Of a DNA stretch of 64,000 nt, positions 62,339 to 64,000 are shown in pieces (the stretch's first letter is position 1; the number at the start of each line of letters is the position of its first letter). Origin of the DNA: Pseudomonas bubulae (GTDB taxonomy: Bacteria; Pseudomonadota; Gammaproteobacteria; Pseudomonadales; Pseudomonadaceae). The notes under the pieces are model-generated. The model saw only the letters and a program-made list of their open reading frames with translations, searched no databases and was not told where the DNA came from. The translations under genes were made by a program, and so were the position numbers. The stretch is taken from assembly GCF_037023725.1 (NCBI RefSeq), contig NZ_CP146077.1:3571001-3635000 (forward strand), written 5' to 3'.

Positions 62339-63112
62339 TCAGTGCGCAGCGCTCAAAAAAGCCGGGCGTTCGCCGCCGCCGTGCAACAACAGGTTGCAGC
62401 CGCTGGCATAGCCGGCCAGGGGTGATGCGATAAACAGGCAGGCGTTGCCGATGTCTTCGGGCAGTGCCATGCGCCCGGCCGGGATCCCGGCGCTGACCGC
62501 CGCGATGCCTTGTTCGTCGCCAAAATGCAGATGGGCCTGCTCGGTGCGCACCAGCCCCGGACTGACCGCCACTACCCGCACCCTGGGTGCCCACTCCACG
62601 GCCAACGACTGCACCAAAGCCAGCACCCCGGCCTTCGCCGCGCCATACGCGGCGGTGCCCGGCGATGCGCGCAAGGCACTGATACTGCCGATAAATACGA
62701 TGCAACCACCCTCGTCCTGTTGCTGCATAAGGGCATTGGCCTGCTGGGCAACGTTTAGCGGGGCGATCAGGTTGAGACGGATAATGCTTTCGTGAAAACG
62801 CGGCGAGACGCTGGCCGCATCGGCCGGCGGGCTGCCGCCGGCATTGTTGATGAGCACATCGAGGCGGCCGAAATCGGCGCGAATGCCTTCGAACAGTGCC
62901 TGGAGCGAGTCCGGGTCGCGCACATCGCAGGCCATGAACACCGCCTGTGCCGACCCCGCCCGGGGCAACACCTCGGGGGTTGTCCTGCCACATACGATCA
63001 CCCGTGCCCCGGCTTGCAGAAAGCTGCGGGCGATTCCGGCGCCGATGCCTTTGGTGCCGCCGGTGACCAGCACCACCTTGGCGCTGTAATCCAGCCCTGA
63101 GAGTTGACCCAT
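62339..63112 (-). CDS. SDR family oxidoreductase
   Basis: 257 residues. TGGTKGIGAGIA cofactor loop, NNAGGSPPAD, FIGSISALRASPG with catalytic Ser, and YGAAKAGVLAL with Tyr-Lys. It is first in the catabolic cluster on this strand, 53 bases before the MaoC-DUF35 gene. It probably oxidises a hydroxyacyl-CoA or a ring/side-chain alcohol. AAGGAG is six bases before ATG 63112. Confidence 0.85.
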   Translation of the reverse strand: MGQLSGLDYSAKVVLVTGGTKGIGAGIARSFLQAGARVIVCGRTTPEVLPRAGSAQAVFMACDVRDPDSLQALFEGIRADFGRLDVLINNAGGSPPADAASVSPRFHESIIRLNLIAPLNVAQQANALMQQQDEGGCIVFIGSISALRASPGTAAYGAAKAGVLALVQSLAVEWAPRVRVVAVSPGLVRTEQAHLHFGDEQGIAAVSAGIPAGRMALPEDIGNACLFIASPLAGYASGCNLLLHGGGERPAFLSAAH

Positions 63113-63255
63113 GACATGCTCCTTTTCTACTGATGGAGCCACTCTAGGGGCAATCCGGGGGCTGCTCGTCGTCTGAACGGACGATGAATCACGACCGGGT
63201 GAACGCAACAATCCAGCGCATGCTGTGGTGACAGCCCCCGTCAATGAGGAACCCC
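63113..63255. promoter_or_regulatory. divergent promoter region of the side-chain cluster
   Basis: 143 bases between the divergent SDR and hydratase genes. It contains the dyad TCGTC-TGAACG-GACGA (63169-63184), a candidate operator for a TetR-type regulator not found in the window. Confidence 0.4.
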
Positions 63256-64000
63256 ATGACAGATCCATCTGCCGCGCCGGTACTACTTGAATTCCCGAGC
63301 CCGGGCGTGGCCCTGCTGCGTCTGAACCGCCCCCAGGCCACCAACGCCCTGAGCCTTGAGCTGCAAGCGCTGCTGTCGCGTCACTTCACCGAGCTGGCCG
63401 AGAACCCGAACGTGCGCTGCATCCTGTTGACCGGTGGCGACAAAGTGTTTGCCGCCGGTGGCGATATCAACAGCATGGCCGGAGTCGGCCCGATCGATAT
63501 TTACCAGCGTCATACCGAACGGCTGTGGGCACCCATCCAGCATTGCCCCAAGCCGGTGATTGCGGCGGTGTGCGGCTATGCCTATGGCGGTGGCTGCGAA
63601 CTGGCGATGCTGGCGGACATCATCGTGGCCGGGCGCAGCGCCAAATTTTGCCAGCCGGAAATTCGCATCGGCATCATGCCGGGTATCGGCGGCACTCAAC
63701 GGCTGGTGCGGGCGGTCGGCAAGGCCAAGGCGATGCGCATGGCCCTGACCGGGCAGCCGATTACCGCTGAAGAGGCCTGGATTTCGGGACTGGTGAGCAA
63801 CGTTGTCGACGATGCCGAGGTCCAGGCCTATGCCCTGGAGATGGCGCAACTGATCGCCGCCATGCCGCCGCTGGCAGCAGAACAGATCAAAGAAGTGATT
63901 TTGGCCGGGGTTGACGGGCCACTGGAAACGGGCCTGGCGCTGGAGCGCAAAGCCAATGCACTGCTGTTTGCCTCCAGGGATCAAAAAGAAGGCATGCAGG
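63256..64000 (+). CDS. enoyl-CoA hydratase/isomerase family protein (partial)
   Basis: 248 codons of a crotonase; it runs off the end of the window without a stop. LNRPQATNALSLEL, KVFAAGGDINSMAGV (oxyanion), [13 protein letters not shown] with Glu, and QPEIRIGIMPGIGGTQRLVR with the second Glu are all present. Full-length enzymes are about 258-265 residues, so few codons are missing. GGA lies before ATG 63256. It is divergent from the SDR of the side-chain cluster and probably serves the same pathway. Confidence 0.88.
   Translation, partial: MTDPSAAPVLLEFPSPGVALLRLNRPQATNALSLELQALLSRHFTELAENPNVRCILLTGGDKVFAAGGDINSMAGVGPIDIYQRHTERLWAPIQHCPKPVIAAVCGYAYGGGCELAMLADIIVAGRSAKFCQPEIRIGIMPGIGGTQRLVRAVGKAKAMRMALTGQPITAEEAWISGLVSNVVDDAEVQAYALEMAQLIAAMPPLAAEQIKEVILAGVDGPLETGLALERKANALLFASRDQKEGMQ

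Noticed and set aside
62286..62993. N-terminal extension of the MaoC-DUF35 frame
   Set aside because: It overlaps the SDR gene in another frame and has no family resemblance; the TTG at 62285 has a good ribosome site.

Overview
The window reads as chromosome of a fluorescent-group Pseudomonas, probably close to P. fragi, P. lundensis or P. psychrophila. Support: the gacA-uvrC-pgsA-tRNA-Gly block, Pseudomonas-type REP doublets, many acyl-CoA catabolic clusters, and a 293-residue lipase that matches the P. fragi lipase family from its first residue, with the Ser83 triad and no signal peptide. Nothing was searched; all family calls are by eye.

Region 1 (1-8.8 kb) is accessory and partly decayed. 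It holds an acetyltransferase, the Cho nuclease, a P-loop kinase-like protein, a serine hydrolase abutting a beheaded dihydrofolate-reductase-family fragment, a DUF6124 protein whose last 105 bp recur 1.66 kb away, a BECR-type toxin module split between two frames, an orphan XRE regulator, a truncated RHH antitoxin, a DJ-1/PfpI protein, and a 38-codon integrase stump facing dusA. It looks like the eroded remains of one or more islands at the dusA hotspot.

Region 2 (8.8-19.4 kb) is metabolic: a secreted tannase/feruloyl esterase-family enzyme, a TetR regulator divergent from a dioxygenase/class II aldolase pair followed by an ene-reductase, two LysR regulators, an NTF2-like protein, and a compact ankyrin-deaminase-MFS operon.

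Region 3 (19.5-32 kb) is a polymorphic toxin locus: a 3397-residue TpsA/CdiA exoprotein, its immunity protein, then a chain of displaced toxin fragments and broken immunity genes. The 9-bp motif GGTGCAAAA (VGAK where it is translated) marks the edge of the live toxin domain, of two orphan cassettes and of the distal end of the array. No TpsB partner lies nearby. A FadL-type porin follows.

Region 4 (34-42.2 kb) is core: tRNA-Gly(GCC), pgsA, uvrC, gacA, a divergent phage-type repressor pair, a DAHP synthase gene preceded by two aromatic-rich leader peptides and a textbook attenuator, the lipase, ppiC and a 3-hydroxybutyrate dehydrogenase.

Region 5 (42.2-50.3 kb) holds two convergent branched-chain acyl-CoA operons separated by a REP doublet: a valine-type pair (hydratase/hydrolase plus acyl-CoA dehydrogenase) and an isoleucine-type five-gene set (ligase, SDR, thiolase, dehydrogenase, hydratase). 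A VOC protein and a HigBA pair with a frameshifted toxin follow.

Region 6 (51.7-64 kb) is a ten-gene minus-strand cluster resembling steroid side-chain degradation modules: four acyl-CoA dehydrogenases that sort into two with and two without the usual C-terminal Glu motif, a small MaoC protein, a MaoC-DUF35 fusion, an Ltp2-type thiolase-fold aldolase, an SDR, an acyl-CoA ligase and a DUF1329 envelope protein, with a divergent enoyl-CoA hydratase running off the end. Together with the Region 3 cassette array this is the most likely home of undescribed biology in the window.
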